From assembly GCF_024347375.1 (NCBI RefSeq), contig NZ_AP025470.1, forward strand, positions 3,224,001 through 3,288,000: a stretch of DNA of 64,000 bases, written 5' to 3'. Shown one piece after another: positions 8,950-17,943 of the stretch. The DNA comes from Vibrio coralliirubri. Its GTDB lineage: Bacteria; Pseudomonadota; Gammaproteobacteria; Enterobacterales; Vibrionaceae. The translations under genes and the position numbers were made by a program. The notes under the pieces are model-generated. The model saw nothing but the letters and a program-made list of their open reading frames with translations. It did no database searches and was not told where the DNA came from. The first letter of the stretch is position 1. Every line of letters begins with the position of its first letter.

Positions 8950-10785
8950 ATGGATCAAAATCCGCAGTCACAGCTTAAATTACTTGTTATTAAAGGCAAG
9001 GAACAAGGCTATCTGACCTACGCCGAAGTAAACGACCACCTACCTGCAGAAATCGTGGATTCTGAACAGGTAGAAGACATCATTCAAATGATCAACGACA
9101 TGGGTATCAAGGTAGTTGAAACTGCACCTGATGCTGATGATCTAGCACTTAATGATGACGATGCCAATATAGATGAAGATGCAGCCGAAGCTGCAGCTGC
9201 TGCGCTTTCAAGCGTAGAAAGCGAGATTGGCCGTACTACTGACCCAGTTCGTATGTACATGCGTGAAATGGGTACGGTTGAACTACTGACTCGTGAAGGC
9301 GAAATCGACATTGCGAAGCGTATTGAAGATGGTATCAATACAGTTCAACTATCGGTTGCTGAGTACCCTGGCACTATTCCATACATCTTGGAACAGTTTG
9401 ACCGCGTACAAGCAGAAGAGATTCGCTTAACAGACCTAATCAATGGCTTTGTTGACCCAGACGACGATGGCACAGCTGCGCCAACGGCGACTCACATCGG
9501 TTCAGAACTTGCTGAAACTGATCTGGAAGACGAAGACAAAGAAGACGATGAGGAAGAGGAAGAAGAAGATACAGGTATCGATCCTGAGCTTGCTCTTGAG
9601 AAGTTCACAGCGCTTCGTACTAGCTACCAGAACCGTCAGCTAGCGATCAACGAGTACGGCCATGAAAGCCCGAAAGCAATGCTTGCAACAACAATGATGC
9701 AAGACGTATTCAAAGAGTTCCGTCTAACACCAAAACAGTTTGATTACCTAGTAAACGAACTGCGTAACTCTATGGATCGCGTACGTACTCAAGAACGCCT
9801 AATCATGCGTCAAACGGTTGAGTACGGCAAAATGCCGAAGAAATCTTTCATTGCTCTATTCACTGGCAACGAATCTAGCGAAGCATGGTTGGATGAAGTT
9901 CTTGCTTCAGACAAGCCATACGCAGAAAAGATCAAACGTAACGAGCACGACATCCGTCGCTCTATCCAAAAACTGGATATGATCGAACGTGAAACGTCTC
10001 TTACTGTTCAAAGCATTAAAGATATCAGCCGTCGTATGTCTATCGGTGAAGCGAAAGCTCGTCGTGCGAAGAAAGAGATGGTTGAAGCGAACTTACGTCT
10101 AGTAATCTCGATTGCTAAGAAGTACACAAACCGTGGTCTACAATTCCTGGATCTAATCCAAGAAGGTAACATCGGTCTGATGAAAGCCGTAGATAAGTTT
10201 GAATACCGTCGTGGTTACAAGTTCTCTACTTACGCTACGTGGTGGATCCGTCAAGCAATCACTCGTTCGATTGCCGACCAAGCTCGTACTATCCGTATTC
10301 CGGTTCACATGATCGAAACGATCAACAAACTAAACCGTATCTCTCGTCAAATGCTACAAGAGATGGGTCGTGAACCACTTCCGGAAGAGCTAGCTGAACG
10401 CATGCAAATGCCTGAAGACAAGATCCGTAAAGTACTGAAAATCGCTAAAGAGCCAATCTCAATGGAGACACCAATCGGTGACGACGAAGATTCGCACCTA
10501 GGTGATTTCATCGAGGATACAACGCTAGAACTGCCTTTAGACTCTGCAACGGCAACAAGCCTACGCGGCGCAACTAAAGACGTTCTTGCTGGCCTAACAC
10601 CTCGTGAAGCTAAAGTACTGCGTATGCGTTTCGGTATCGATATGAACACTGACCACACTCTTGAAGAAGTGGGCAAGCAGTTCGACGTAACTCGTGAACG
10701 TATCCGTCAGATCGAAGCAAAAGCACTGCGTAAACTTCGTCACCCAAGCCGCTCAGAAACTCTGCGTAGCTTCCTAGACGAGTAA
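8950..10785 (+). CDS. rpoD: RNA polymerase sigma-70 factor RpoD
   Basis: The housekeeping sigma factor that directs core RNA polymerase to -10/-35 promoters. It has 611 aa with region 1.1 at the N-terminus, an acidic linker near residues 195-215, region 2 ([39 protein letters not shown], shown here as the block around residues 395-440), region 3, and region 4.2 with the [20 protein letters not shown] helix-turn-helix at the C-terminus. The acidic linker is normal for proteobacterial RpoD non-conserved regions. It closes the rpsU-dnaG-rpoD cluster and is followed by a strong terminator. Confidence 0.98.
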   Translation: MDQNPQSQLKLLVIKGKEQGYLTYAEVNDHLPAEIVDSEQVEDIIQMINDMGIKVVETAPDADDLALNDDDANIDEDAAEAAAAALSSVESEIGRTTDPVRMYMREMGTVELLTREGEIDIAKRIEDGINTVQLSVAEYPGTIPYILEQFDRVQAEEIRLTDLINGFVDPDDDGTAAPTATHIGSELAETDLEDEDKEDDEEEEEEDTGIDPELALEKFTALRTSYQNRQLAINEYGHESPKAMLATTMMQDVFKEFRLTPKQFDYLVNELRNSMDRVRTQERLIMRQTVEYGKMPKKSFIALFTGNESSEAWLDEVLASDKPYAEKIKRNEHDIRRSIQKLDMIERETSLTVQSIKDISRRMSIGEAKARRAKKEMVEANLRLVISIAKKYTNRGLQFLDLIQEGNIGLMKAVDKFEYRRGYKFSTYATWWIRQAITRSIADQARTIRIPVHMIETINKLNRISRQMLQEMGREPLPEELAERMQMPEDKIRKVLKIAKEPISMETPIGDDEDSHLGDFIEDTTLELPLDSATATSLRGATKDVLAGLTPREAKVLRMRFGIDMNTDHTLEEVGKQFDVTRERIRQIEAKALRKLRHPSRSETLRSFLDE

Positions 10786-10825
10786 TCACACGCTTTAGTG
10801 CGGTTAGCTTTTAAGCATAAATAAG

Positions 10826-10857
10826 AAAAGGTGAGCGTTGGCTCACCTTTTTTTTAT
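10826..10857 (+). terminator. rpoD terminator
   Basis: An AAAGGTGAGC...GCTCACCTTT stem is followed by eight or more T residues, 40 bp past the rpoD stop. Confidence 0.9.
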
Positions 10858-10908
10858 CCGTATGATTTAAGTGGCTAAGATGTAAGCGGAATTGCCCCTT
10901 ATAGTGTC

Positions 10909-10937
10909 TAGACACCACTGAATGCTTCCCCTATAAT
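10909..10937 (+). promoter_or_regulatory. Promoter of the tRNA-Ile2 gene
   Basis: TAGACA (10909-10914), a 17-bp spacer, and a perfect TATAAT (10932-10937) lie 11 bp before the first base of the tRNA. The tRNA thus has its own promoter independent of the island behind it. Confidence 0.75.
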
Positions 10938-10948
10938 CTATGCCCTAC

Positions 10949-11024
10949 GGCCCCTTAGCTCAGTGGTTAGAGCGCACGACTCATAATCGTTCGGTCCCCA
11001 GTTCAAATCTGGGAGGGGCCACCA
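10949..11024 (+). tRNA. tRNA-Ile2 (CAU anticodon, ileX/ileY type)
   Basis: A 76-nt cloverleaf with encoded CCA. The acceptor GGCCCCT pairs with AGGGGCC, the anticodon loop is CTCATAA, and the T loop is GTTCAAATC. The anticodon CAT alone could mean Met or Ile2; the 5' half is nearly identical to the E. coli ileX tRNA I remember (GGCCCCTTAGCTCAGTGGTT), and ileX is also just downstream of rpoD in E. coli. This tRNA would need lysidine at C34 (TilS) to read AUA. Its 3' 45 nt plus 4 flanking bases are repeated perfectly 7.1 kb downstream, marking it as the integration site of the island. Confidence 0.93.
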
Positions 11025-11028
11025 AATT
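10980..11028 (+). repeat. attL-like direct repeat (49 bp), within the intact tRNA-Ile2
   Basis: It begins in the anticodon stem-loop (CTCATAATCG) and runs through the T arm, acceptor stem, CCA and four bases beyond. It is identical to 18079-18127 at all 49 positions; the flanks diverge immediately on both sides. Confidence 0.88.
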
Positions 11029-11032
11029 TAGA

Positions 11033-11069
11033 AAGGCGTAGAAGGTTAGTACCTACTACGCCTTTTTTC
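11033..11069 (+). terminator. Terminator behind the tRNA, inside the island
   Basis: A 9-bp perfect stem, AAGGCGTAG (11033-11041) with CTACGCCTT (11056-11064), followed by TTTTCT. It differs in sequence from the terminator behind the second repeat, so the island supplied its own replacement 3' end for the tRNA transcript. Confidence 0.8.
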
Positions 11070-11268
11070 TTTTTCAGAAAGCTGGGTGCTCTTACGGGTG
11101 CTCCTATAATATTCACTATGCTCTCTCCACTTAGCCTCATATCTTGTCAATATAGACTTTCAACCAGTACTTAGTATTTGCGGTAACTCATAGTAAAATC
11201 ACTGTACGGTTGGTCTATTGCTGATAATCCAATAAGATGCGATAACCCGTTTCTAAGAAGAAGAGTAT

Positions 11269-11814
11269 ATGGCTGTATATAACACAGCGTCAGACTCGGC
11301 TAACACAGCCGTACGAGCATTCCTAACGAAAGTGGGAGAGTTTTACCTAGGGCACTCATTCAACACTACAAGTGGCAAAGGAAAGAAGATTTGGTTGCAA
11401 ATTAGAAATGAGCAATTTGATTCATCATGCGCTTATTGTGGTGAAAAGAAGGAAAGCTTGCAAGTTGAACACTTGTACATGTTCAACCGCTCTGAATACG
11501 GCTTACATCACCCTGGAAACATTGTTCCTTGCTGTAAACTGTGTAACAAGCGCTCCAGGAACGAGGACAACACATATTGTACTTGGGAGCAGCACTTACT
11601 CTATGTTTGTAGACAAAACTATGAAATAGAACAGTTTGAACTAAGAAAGCAACGAATTCTTGATAATTTTGAAATGTTTAATTATCCAAAGCTGAACGAC
11701 AAAGAACGACACGCCATTCGTGTAATAGCAAACAGCCTTTATAACAATATTAAAGCCGAATCAGAGAAGTCACTAAACCTATACAAACAATTAGACGAAG
11801 CATTTGTTAGATAG
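11269..11814 (+). CDS. HNH endonuclease-domain protein
   Basis: A 181-aa protein with a zinc-supported HNH (beta-beta-alpha metal) nuclease core: CAYCG near residue 55, then VEHLYMFNRSEYGLHHPGNIVP and CCKLCNKRS near residue 93, i.e. two CxxC pairs around a catalytic histidine (EH) and an asparagine/histidine. This arrangement is found in HNH restriction enzymes and homing-type nucleases. The C-terminal third is helical with no recognisable domain. It is the first gene of the island and lies 92 bp ahead of the methyltransferase in the same direction, suggesting the restriction partner of an R-M pair. Which sequence it cuts is unknown. Confidence 0.82.
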   Translation: MAVYNTASDSANTAVRAFLTKVGEFYLGHSFNTTSGKGKKIWLQIRNEQFDSSCAYCGEKKESLQVEHLYMFNRSEYGLHHPGNIVPCCKLCNKRSRNEDNTYCTWEQHLLYVCRQNYEIEQFELRKQRILDNFEMFNYPKLNDKERHAIRVIANSLYNNIKAESEKSLNLYKQLDEAFVR

Positions 11815-11828
11815 GTTCAATCATGTTG

Positions 11829-11858
11829 GCAAACAGCTACGCCGCCATAGCTATTTGC
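11829..11858 (+). promoter_or_regulatory. Inverted repeat between HNH gene and methyltransferase
   Basis: GCAAACAGCTA (11829-11839) and TAGCTATTTGC (11848-11858) match as inverted arms at 10 of 11 positions, with an 8-nt loop and no following T-run. It lies 49 bp before the methyltransferase start, so an operator or an mRNA structure that sets methyltransferase level is more likely than a terminator. No controller (C) protein gene is visible. Confidence 0.4.
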
Positions 11859-11906
11859 AAATAAAACGGTAGAATGTCGCGGCTTAGAATCTTGAAGGTT
11901 AGTTGA

Positions 11907-13079
11907 ATGTCACACAAAGCTATAGATTTATTTGCCGGCGCAGGTGGATTCAGTTTAGCTGCACATAATCTCGGCTTAGATATAATAGCAGCTATAGAGC
12001 TTGATAAAACGGCTTCTGAAACATATCACCTCAACCTCATAGAGAGATTAGGGCAAGATACCAGCCTACTTAACGAAGACATACTTCAAATAAACCCAGA
12101 ATCACTAAGAGAAGAGTTGGGAATTGAAACCGGGGAATTATCAATTATTCTTGGTGGACCACCATGCCAAGGATTTTCGAGTCATCGCATAAAAGATGCG
12201 GGGGTTAATGATCCGAGGAACAAGTTACTTCTTCGCTACTTCGATTTTGTTGAAGCTTTTCTACCTAAAGCTTTCCTAGTAGAAAATGTGACTGGTCTTT
12301 TTTGGGAAAGGCATAAAAGTTATTTAGACAACTTTTTAGCTTTAGCTGAACAGCACCATTATAACGTTGTATTTTGTGACACCTTAAACGCAAAGGATTA
12401 TGGTGTTCCTCAAAATCGAAAACGAGCGTTTATTTTAGGGATTAGAGAAGATACAAACACTTTAAACTTTCCCCCACTAAAGACTCACTTTTCGCCAGCT
12501 TCAAAAGAAGTTAAAGAAGGGGCGAATAAATGGAGAACCGCTTCATCGGTATTTGAACCCCTAACACCTGCTTTGATAGAACAGTATGTTAAAGAACACT
12601 TTAGGGATCATACAAAGCTTAAAGATAACGAAGCTAGGTTAGTGCTGGAGAATTTGGAAGCTGGAAGTGAAATTAATTTCGATGACCCATGCAATGTACA
12701 TATGCAACCAACCGAAAGAATGAAAGAGCGCTTTAAGAAAACTCGGTTGAACGGAAGTCGTACAGATGCAGGCAAGGAATTTGAACTTAAATGCCACGCA
12801 AATGGGTATCTAGGACATAAAGATGTATATGGAAGAATGTTTATACATCAGCCTTCAAATACTATCACAACTGGCTGTAACAACCCCTCTAAAGGACGGT
12901 TTGTACATCCCTGGAAAGATCATGGTATAACTTTAAGACACGCAGCAAGATTACAAACATTTCCAGACGAATTCACTTTCGTAGGAAGCTCGACTCACCA
13001 AGCCAAGCAAATTGGCAATGCTGTACCACCAGAGCTTGGTCAGATACTCATAAACGCCATTATGAATGGAATTGAATAG
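11907..13079 (+). CDS. DNA (cytosine-5) methyltransferase, Dcm/type II family
   Basis: A 390-aa C5-cytosine methyltransferase with all key motifs in canonical order: motif I DLFAGAGGFSLAA at residues 6-18 (SAM binding), motif IV GGPPCQGFS with the catalytic Cys near residue 87, motif VI ENV near residue 123, motif VIII QNRKR near residue 172, motif IX RxATxxQTF-like region RHAARLQTFPDEF, and motif X QIGNAVPPELG at the C-terminus. The target-recognition region between VIII and IX is about 150 residues, consistent with a sequence-specific enzyme; the recognition site cannot be read from sequence. It is the probable self-protection partner of the HNH protein, or of the ATPase/receiver pair downstream. 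A terminator follows immediately. Confidence 0.94.
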   Translation: MSHKAIDLFAGAGGFSLAAHNLGLDIIAAIELDKTASETYHLNLIERLGQDTSLLNEDILQINPESLREELGIETGELSIILGGPPCQGFSSHRIKDAGVNDPRNKLLLRYFDFVEAFLPKAFLVENVTGLFWERHKSYLDNFLALAEQHHYNVVFCDTLNAKDYGVPQNRKRAFILGIREDTNTLNFPPLKTHFSPASKEVKEGANKWRTASSVFEPLTPALIEQYVKEHFRDHTKLKDNEARLVLENLEAGSEINFDDPCNVHMQPTERMKERFKKTRLNGSRTDAGKEFELKCHANGYLGHKDVYGRMFIHQPSNTITTGCNNPSKGRFVHPWKDHGITLRHAARLQTFPDEFTFVGSSTHQAKQIGNAVPPELGQILINAIMNGIE

Positions 13080-13080
13080 A

Positions 13081-13112
13081 AAAAGAGTCTATTATATAGG
13101 CTCTTTTTTTTT
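13081..13112 (+). terminator. Terminator between methyltransferase and GHKL ATPase
   Basis: AAGAGTCTAT...ATAGGCTCTT (9 of 10 positions paired) followed by nine T residues starts right at the methyltransferase stop. It separates the island into two transcription units. Confidence 0.8.
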
Positions 13113-13160
13113 AATATTAACTAGTTAACCACCATATGCAATTCTGCGAGATTACTAAAT

Positions 13161-16136
13161 ATGGCCATTTTTAAAACACGAGCTAGAGCATTAGACTTAC
13201 TAGGTCGCCAACAAATAGCAGGCATTCCTACTGCAATTAATGAACTTCTCAAAAACTCCCATGATGCGTATGCCGATAAAGTCGATATCGATTACTTTCG
13301 TTCTAAAGATCTATTCATTTTAAGAGATGATGGCATAGGAATGACCAAAGATGATTTTGAAAATCGTTGGTTGACACTTGGGACTGAATCAAAAGTAAAA
13401 CATAAGAAGTCATTAGAGCCTCGTATCGATGGAAGTAAAGACTTCCGAATACCAATGGGTGAAAAAGGTATAGGCCGGCTTGCAATAGCATCAATTGGAA
13501 AACTAGTGCTAATTGTGACGAAAGCAAAAGGCAAAAATGAAATTACTGCCGCCCTTATTAATTGGCAACTTTTCGAGATCCCAGGGTTAAATTTAGAAGA
13601 TATATCGATCCCAATACAAACATTTAGTTCCCTTCCTAACCAAGAAGAACTTTCTTCCATGAAGGCCGAATTAAAAACTTCTATCGATAGATTAAATGAT
13701 CAAGACGATCTCTCAGAACAAGAATACGAATCATTAACTAATACATTAAATAATTTCGAATTTTGTCCAAGAGAAATAGATAAAAAGCTAGTTGGTAAAT
13801 ATGAGTTAGATGACCTAAATAAAGGTGGAACTTTTTTCTATATCTCATCTGTAGATCCAATCATTAATACCGATATTGACGGTTCTAGTAAAGGAAAAGA
13901 AGCTACTAAAATTGAAAAAATGCTGATGGGCTTTCACAACACAATGACGCCTGAGCACCCAAAACCTACTTTAGATATTGTATTTCGAGACTATAAATAT
14001 AATGATGATAATTATATTGGTATTATCGATCGGGAACACTTCTTTTCAGTTGATGACTTTGAAAAAGCAGATCACCACTTTGAAGGGCAATTTGATGAAT
14101 ATGGCCAATTTAAAGGAATGGTTAAAATTTATCATGAGAAAACGTTTGATCACATCGTTAACTGGACTGAGAATAATTTCAAAACGACACGATGCGGGCC
14201 GTTTTCTATAAATTTTGCTTATATTCAAGGTAGAAAAATAGAATCTATATTAGATCCTGAGAATCACACTAGAATAAAAGAAAAAGCCAATAAGTTTGGC
14301 GGACTATATATATATAAAGATAACATCAGAATATTACCTTATGGTGATTCTGATTATGATTATTTAGAAATTGAAAAAAGGCGAAACCTTAGATTTTCAT
14401 CCTTCTTTTCATATCGAAGAATGTTTGGTGTTATCAATATTACACATGAAGACAATGGAGAATTAAAAGAAAAGGCTGGACGTGAAGGCTTTATAGAAAA
14501 TAAATCATACCGTCAAATGCAAAATATTCTAAAGAACTTCTTTGTACAAATAGCTGCCGATTTCTTTTCATCAGATGATAATTCACCTAAGTCAGAGTTG
14601 TGGAACAGCAAAAAAAATGAAATAACTCAAACTTATAAAGCACTAGAAAAAAGAGAAAAGCAGGCAAAGGAACGTAAAGTAAAATTTGAAAAGAATCTTA
14701 ATCAGTTCTTTGAACTTTATAAAAATGACACATTCAATGAACAGGTTAATTACCTCTTAAATGAAATAAACTTTGATTTTAAAAGCGTTGCCTCTGAAAA
14801 AGATGAGGATTTAGCTAGCCAAAAAATTCTAGATGTAGAGTCGATATCTAGACAGAAGCTATCTGATTATAGAAAGTCTATCATCGTGCCTTCTCCTAGA
14901 GGGTTTTATATAAAAGGCGAAGTAAAAAGAGATTATGAAACTTACCTAGAGTTAATAGATGAGGTCAATCTAAATATATTTGAAAAAGCTTTTTTAAAAA
15001 TAGATGATATTGTTGAAGAAACTGTATCTGTTCTTCACATAGAGCTTAATAAACGAAGACGATTAGAGCAGGCTGTTGAAGCCATCTCAAATCAAGCTAA
15101 AAAGTTGAACTCTGATAAAAGAAAAGCAGCTAATGAATCAGCTTTAGATATTTCCAAAAGAGTAAAGTCACTTGCAAGCGAGCTAATGATTGATCTTGAC
15201 GACCAAATAAGAGAAGTCAAAGACAAATTTAAAAAAGTATCTATAGAAGATGAGCCAGATATTAATTTGGTTGCTATGCGCAATGCTTTATCTGACGAAA
15301 TAACACTAATTTCTGAACGAAACACGAATGTACTTGATACCATAATCCGTCAATTAGAAGGGATTTATTGGGAGAAAGATGAAGACAATAACTATATAAC
15401 AAATGACCAAATCACTAGCGCTCTTAGCGAAGAGCTAGAGAGTTTACGTGATAAAGTGAATGTCGATGTTGAACTTAGTCAGCTAGGGCTAGCTGTCGGT
15501 GTAATACACCATGAGTTTAATAGTACAGTTAGATCTATTAGGCATAGCTTAAAGGACCTAAAAGCTTGGTCAGATGTAAACGAGGATCTTGATGGTGTGT
15601 ATAAAAATATCAAGATAAACTTCGAGCATTTAGATGGTTACCTAAACCTTTTCACCCCATTAAATAGAAGACTATCTCGACGTTCTGAAGAAATTAAACT
15701 TTTAGAAATAAAGAACTTTTTGATTGACCTTTTTAAAAGCCGGCTTAAAAGGCATAACATTGAATTTAAGCATACTAATGGTTTTGCAAAGGGAAAAATC
15801 ATTGGTTATAGATCAACTTTTTACCCTGTTTTTGTAAATGTTATTGATAATGCCATTCACTGGTTAAATGAAAGTGGGAATGAAAATAAAACAATTAGAC
15901 TTCACGCCGACAAAGAAGGGAATGTTTATATTTCCAATAACGGGTTAGAGATTAAGCCTCAAGATAAAAACAAAATTTTTAGTCTTGGGTTTTCTCGGAA
16001 AGATAATGGCCGAGGCATGGGCCTTCATATCAGCAATGAAGTTCTCGAATCAGCAGGTTATGAATTGATTCTAGATGAAGCAAGAGATAATTCTACAGTT
16101 ACATTTAAACTATCCAAAGGTAAAGACAATGACTAA
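13161..16136 (+). CDS. Large two-GHKL-domain ATPase: MORC/MutL-like N-terminus, histidine-kinase-like C-terminus
   Basis: A 991-aa protein. The N-terminal ~200 residues form a GHKL (HATPase_c_3-type) site: N-box ELLKNSHDA (residues 28-36), DDGIGM (56-61), and GEKGIGRLA (100-108). A long middle (about 200-700) contains charged helical stretches likely to be coiled coil. The C-terminal third resembles a histidine kinase: GVIHHEFNSTVRSI with a candidate phosphoacceptor His784, a second N-box NVIDNAIHWL (893-902), an F-box FSLGFSRK, and GRGMGLHIS. The G1 box reads SNNGLE (925-930), lacking the usual Asp of DxGxG, so nucleotide binding at the second site may be altered. The gene overlaps the receiver gene by 8 bp, implying a signalling pair. 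MORC-type ATPases are known in R-M-like defence loci; function here is inferred. Confidence 0.85.
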   Translation: MAIFKTRARALDLLGRQQIAGIPTAINELLKNSHDAYADKVDIDYFRSKDLFILRDDGIGMTKDDFENRWLTLGTESKVKHKKSLEPRIDGSKDFRIPMGEKGIGRLAIASIGKLVLIVTKAKGKNEITAALINWQLFEIPGLNLEDISIPIQTFSSLPNQEELSSMKAELKTSIDRLNDQDDLSEQEYESLTNTLNNFEFCPREIDKKLVGKYELDDLNKGGTFFYISSVDPIINTDIDGSSKGKEATKIEKMLMGFHNTMTPEHPKPTLDIVFRDYKYNDDNYIGIIDREHFFSVDDFEKADHHFEGQFDEYGQFKGMVKIYHEKTFDHIVNWTENNFKTTRCGPFSINFAYIQGRKIESILDPENHTRIKEKANKFGGLYIYKDNIRILPYGDSDYDYLEIEKRRNLRFSSFFSYRRMFGVINITHEDNGELKEKAGREGFIENKSYRQMQNILKNFFVQIAADFFSSDDNSPKSELWNSKKNEITQTYKALEKREKQAKERKVKFEKNLNQFFELYKNDTFNEQVNYLLNEINFDFKSVASEKDEDLASQKILDVESISRQKLSDYRKSIIVPSPRGFYIKGEVKRDYETYLELIDEVNLNIFEKAFLKIDDIVEETVSVLHIELNKRRRLEQAVEAISNQAKKLNSDKRKAANESALDISKRVKSLASELMIDLDDQIREVKDKFKKVSIEDEPDINLVAMRNALSDEITLISERNTNVLDTIIRQLEGIYWEKDEDNNYITNDQITSALSEELESLRDKVNVDVELSQLGLAVGVIHHEFNSTVRSIRHSLKDLKAWSDVNEDLDGVYKNIKINFEHLDGYLNLFTPLNRRLSRRSEEIKLLEIKNFLIDLFKSRLKRHNIEFKHTNGFAKGKIIGYRSTFYPVFVNVIDNAIHWLNESGNENKTIRLHADKEGNVYISNNGLEIKPQDKNKIFSLGFSRKDNGRGMGLHISNEVLESAGYELILDEARDNSTVTFKLSKGKDND

Positions 16137-17784
16137 TTTTACTCAGTTATCACAAGACGCAGCTAGTAATTTTCTCCAGAGCATTGTCTTCATCGATGAC
16201 AAGGCATACCAAAGTAACGACACTAGTGATCAACATGACTTTAATGCGAAAGAGATTACTAAAGTATTCTCTGAAAATGGTAAAGTTTGTGCAGTTTACG
16301 AACCTAGTACAACTCAAGAAATTGACTCCCTTATCACTGTGGCAAAGAAAGCAGACGTTGCTGTTATCGACTGGCAGATTGTTATTGACGACCAAAGAGA
16401 AACAGAGGAAGAAGAAAGTGACGATGAAGCTGATGCTGATATTGATGACGTGAGAGGGATATATACGAAAAAAATAATAAATCAGCTTTTACTCGATGAA
16501 TCATGTAAAAACAGTATCAAGCTTATTTTAGTCTATACAGGTGAGACTGACCTAGAGAAAATTGCCATTGATATACATCAAAGTATCAATGATAATAATT
16601 TAGAAGGTTTTAATATTGACTCTAATGATTCATGTACAATAGTTTCAAAATCTTGTCGAATCATGGTTATAGCAAAATCTAACCGTGAAGAAGAAAGTGG
16701 TCAGCATGCCGATTTATTAAGATCAAAGAGAGTTACATACGCTGAGCTTCCAGTGTTTATTACGCAACAATTCTCATCTCTAACTAGTGGTTTACTCTCC
16801 AATTTTGCAATGGCATCACTTTCTGAAGTAAGGCGAAATTTCAATCAGATTTTGAGTCAATTTTCAAAGAAACTTGACGCAGCTTATCTTGCGCATCAAT
16901 CTCTATTACCAAACACTCATGATGCAAATGAACTGTTAATTGAGTTACTTGGTAGCACTTTTATGTCTACATTGCGGTACAAAGGACTCAACCAATATAT
17001 CAATAATGACCTTATTGAAGCGTGGCTAATGGAGAACGTTCCAGAAAGACAGTTTCACCTCAAAAAATCAAACGGTGATAATGAGACCATTACTTTCTCA
17101 TTAAGTCACAATAAATTAATGCGACTTCTTGGCTCTCATGACGTGGTTGAAACGAAATATAGAGAAGTTATTAAAGATGGTGAAGACAATGGCCAACTCA
17201 CAAACAAGAGACTAGATCTTCTAGCTTCTAAGTTTGCCATCACGCTATTTACGGATGACTCTAACTATAATGAAATAAATCATAAATTTGCAAACTTATG
17301 TCAACATAGAAACATAATTACAAATGATAGTTACACCCCAAGCTTAACCTTAGGGACAGTTGTAAAAAGCACTACTGAGAACAATTACTATATTTGTATA
17401 CAACAGCGATGTGATTCAGTTAGATTAAATGAAGACAATACTCGACGCTTTTTATTCTTGTCCTTAACAGAGGTAACAGACTCTCAAGACGTAAAAACAT
17501 TTGATTTCCTTACTCCAACAGGTACTAAGCTTAAGGTAAACAAAGGAACTTATGCATTAAGAACTGTAAAGTTCAATGGTTCTTCAACAGGCACAGTTCC
17601 ATCTGAGTTAATTTCGACACAACGCTTATTTTACCCTACCCATCACTCAGAAAACATTCCTGAGGCATTTCAATTTATAGTTGAACTGAAAGAAATGTAC
17701 GCACAAAAAATCATAGAGGAATATAGTGGTAGCCTCTCTCGTGTCGGGCTAGATGAGCCGGAATGGGTAAGGCGATACAATTAG
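16129..17784 (+). CDS. Response-receiver-domain protein with unknown C-terminal effector region
   Basis: I start at the ATG at 16129 (MTNFTQLSQD), which overlaps the upstream stop codon (ATGACTAA), giving 551 aa; an earlier in-frame ATG at 16075 lies deep inside the ATPase gene. Residues ~18-190 look like a divergent CheY-type receiver: acidic pair Asp23-Asp24 after strand 1 (SIVFIDD), candidate phosphoacceptor Asp81 (AVIDWQ), Thr137 in LILVYTG, and a Lys in MVIAKSN. A run of acidic residues (about 87-107) interrupts the fold after Asp81. The remaining ~350 residues match no domain I recognise and contain no DNA-binding helix-turn-helix that I can see. Paired with the kinase-like ATPase, it is probably the output or regulator of the cassette. 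Confidence 0.75.
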   Translation: MTNFTQLSQDAASNFLQSIVFIDDKAYQSNDTSDQHDFNAKEITKVFSENGKVCAVYEPSTTQEIDSLITVAKKADVAVIDWQIVIDDQRETEEEESDDEADADIDDVRGIYTKKIINQLLLDESCKNSIKLILVYTGETDLEKIAIDIHQSINDNNLEGFNIDSNDSCTIVSKSCRIMVIAKSNREEESGQHADLLRSKRVTYAELPVFITQQFSSLTSGLLSNFAMASLSEVRRNFNQILSQFSKKLDAAYLAHQSLLPNTHDANELLIELLGSTFMSTLRYKGLNQYINNDLIEAWLMENVPERQFHLKKSNGDNETITFSLSHNKLMRLLGSHDVVETKYREVIKDGEDNGQLTNKRLDLLASKFAITLFTDDSNYNEINHKFANLCQHRNIITNDSYTPSLTLGTVVKSTTENNYYICIQQRCDSVRLNEDNTRRFLFLSLTEVTDSQDVKTFDFLTPTGTKLKVNKGTYALRTVKFNGSSTGTVPSELISTQRLFYPTHHSENIPEAFQFIVELKEMYAQKIIEEYSGSLSRVGLDEPEWVRRYN

Positions 17785-17797
17785 ACAAAGATTTGCG

Positions 17798-17831
17798 AGA
17801 CACTTATATTCATAAGTGTCTCTTTATATTT
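17798..17831 (+). terminator. Terminator after the receiver gene
   Basis: A 10-bp perfect stem AGACACTTAT (17798-17807) with ATAAGTGTCT (17812-17821), tetraloop ATTC, followed by a T-rich stretch. Confidence 0.8.
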
Positions 17832-17943
17832 AATTCACCATATCAAAGAAGATTTATATTTACACTGCAATATAGACATCAGGCTAGTAAGTCACTTTCC
17901 ATTCCCTTGTTCTTCTTGTTAAAGCCCCCTACCAACACATCTT

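Noticed and set aside
9520..9590. Acidic stretch in RpoD as an insertion or transfer sign
   Set aside because: Acidic linkers of this kind are normal in proteobacterial sigma-70 non-conserved regions.
10949..11024. tRNA-Met (CAT anticodon)
   Set aside because: The 5' half and body match the ileX-type tRNA-Ile2 I remember and the rpoD neighbourhood is the same as for E. coli ileX, so the Met reading is less likely.
11033..11268. A remnant integrase at the left end of the island
   Set aside because: I read both strands for the Arg-His-Arg-Tyr or serine-recombinase motifs and saw no coding stretch in this 236-bp region.
16075..16128. N-terminal extension of the receiver protein
   Set aside because: It overlaps 54 bp more of the ATPase gene, has no RBS, and its residues look like shadow reading; the ATG at 16129 overlaps the upstream stop in the usual coupled manner.
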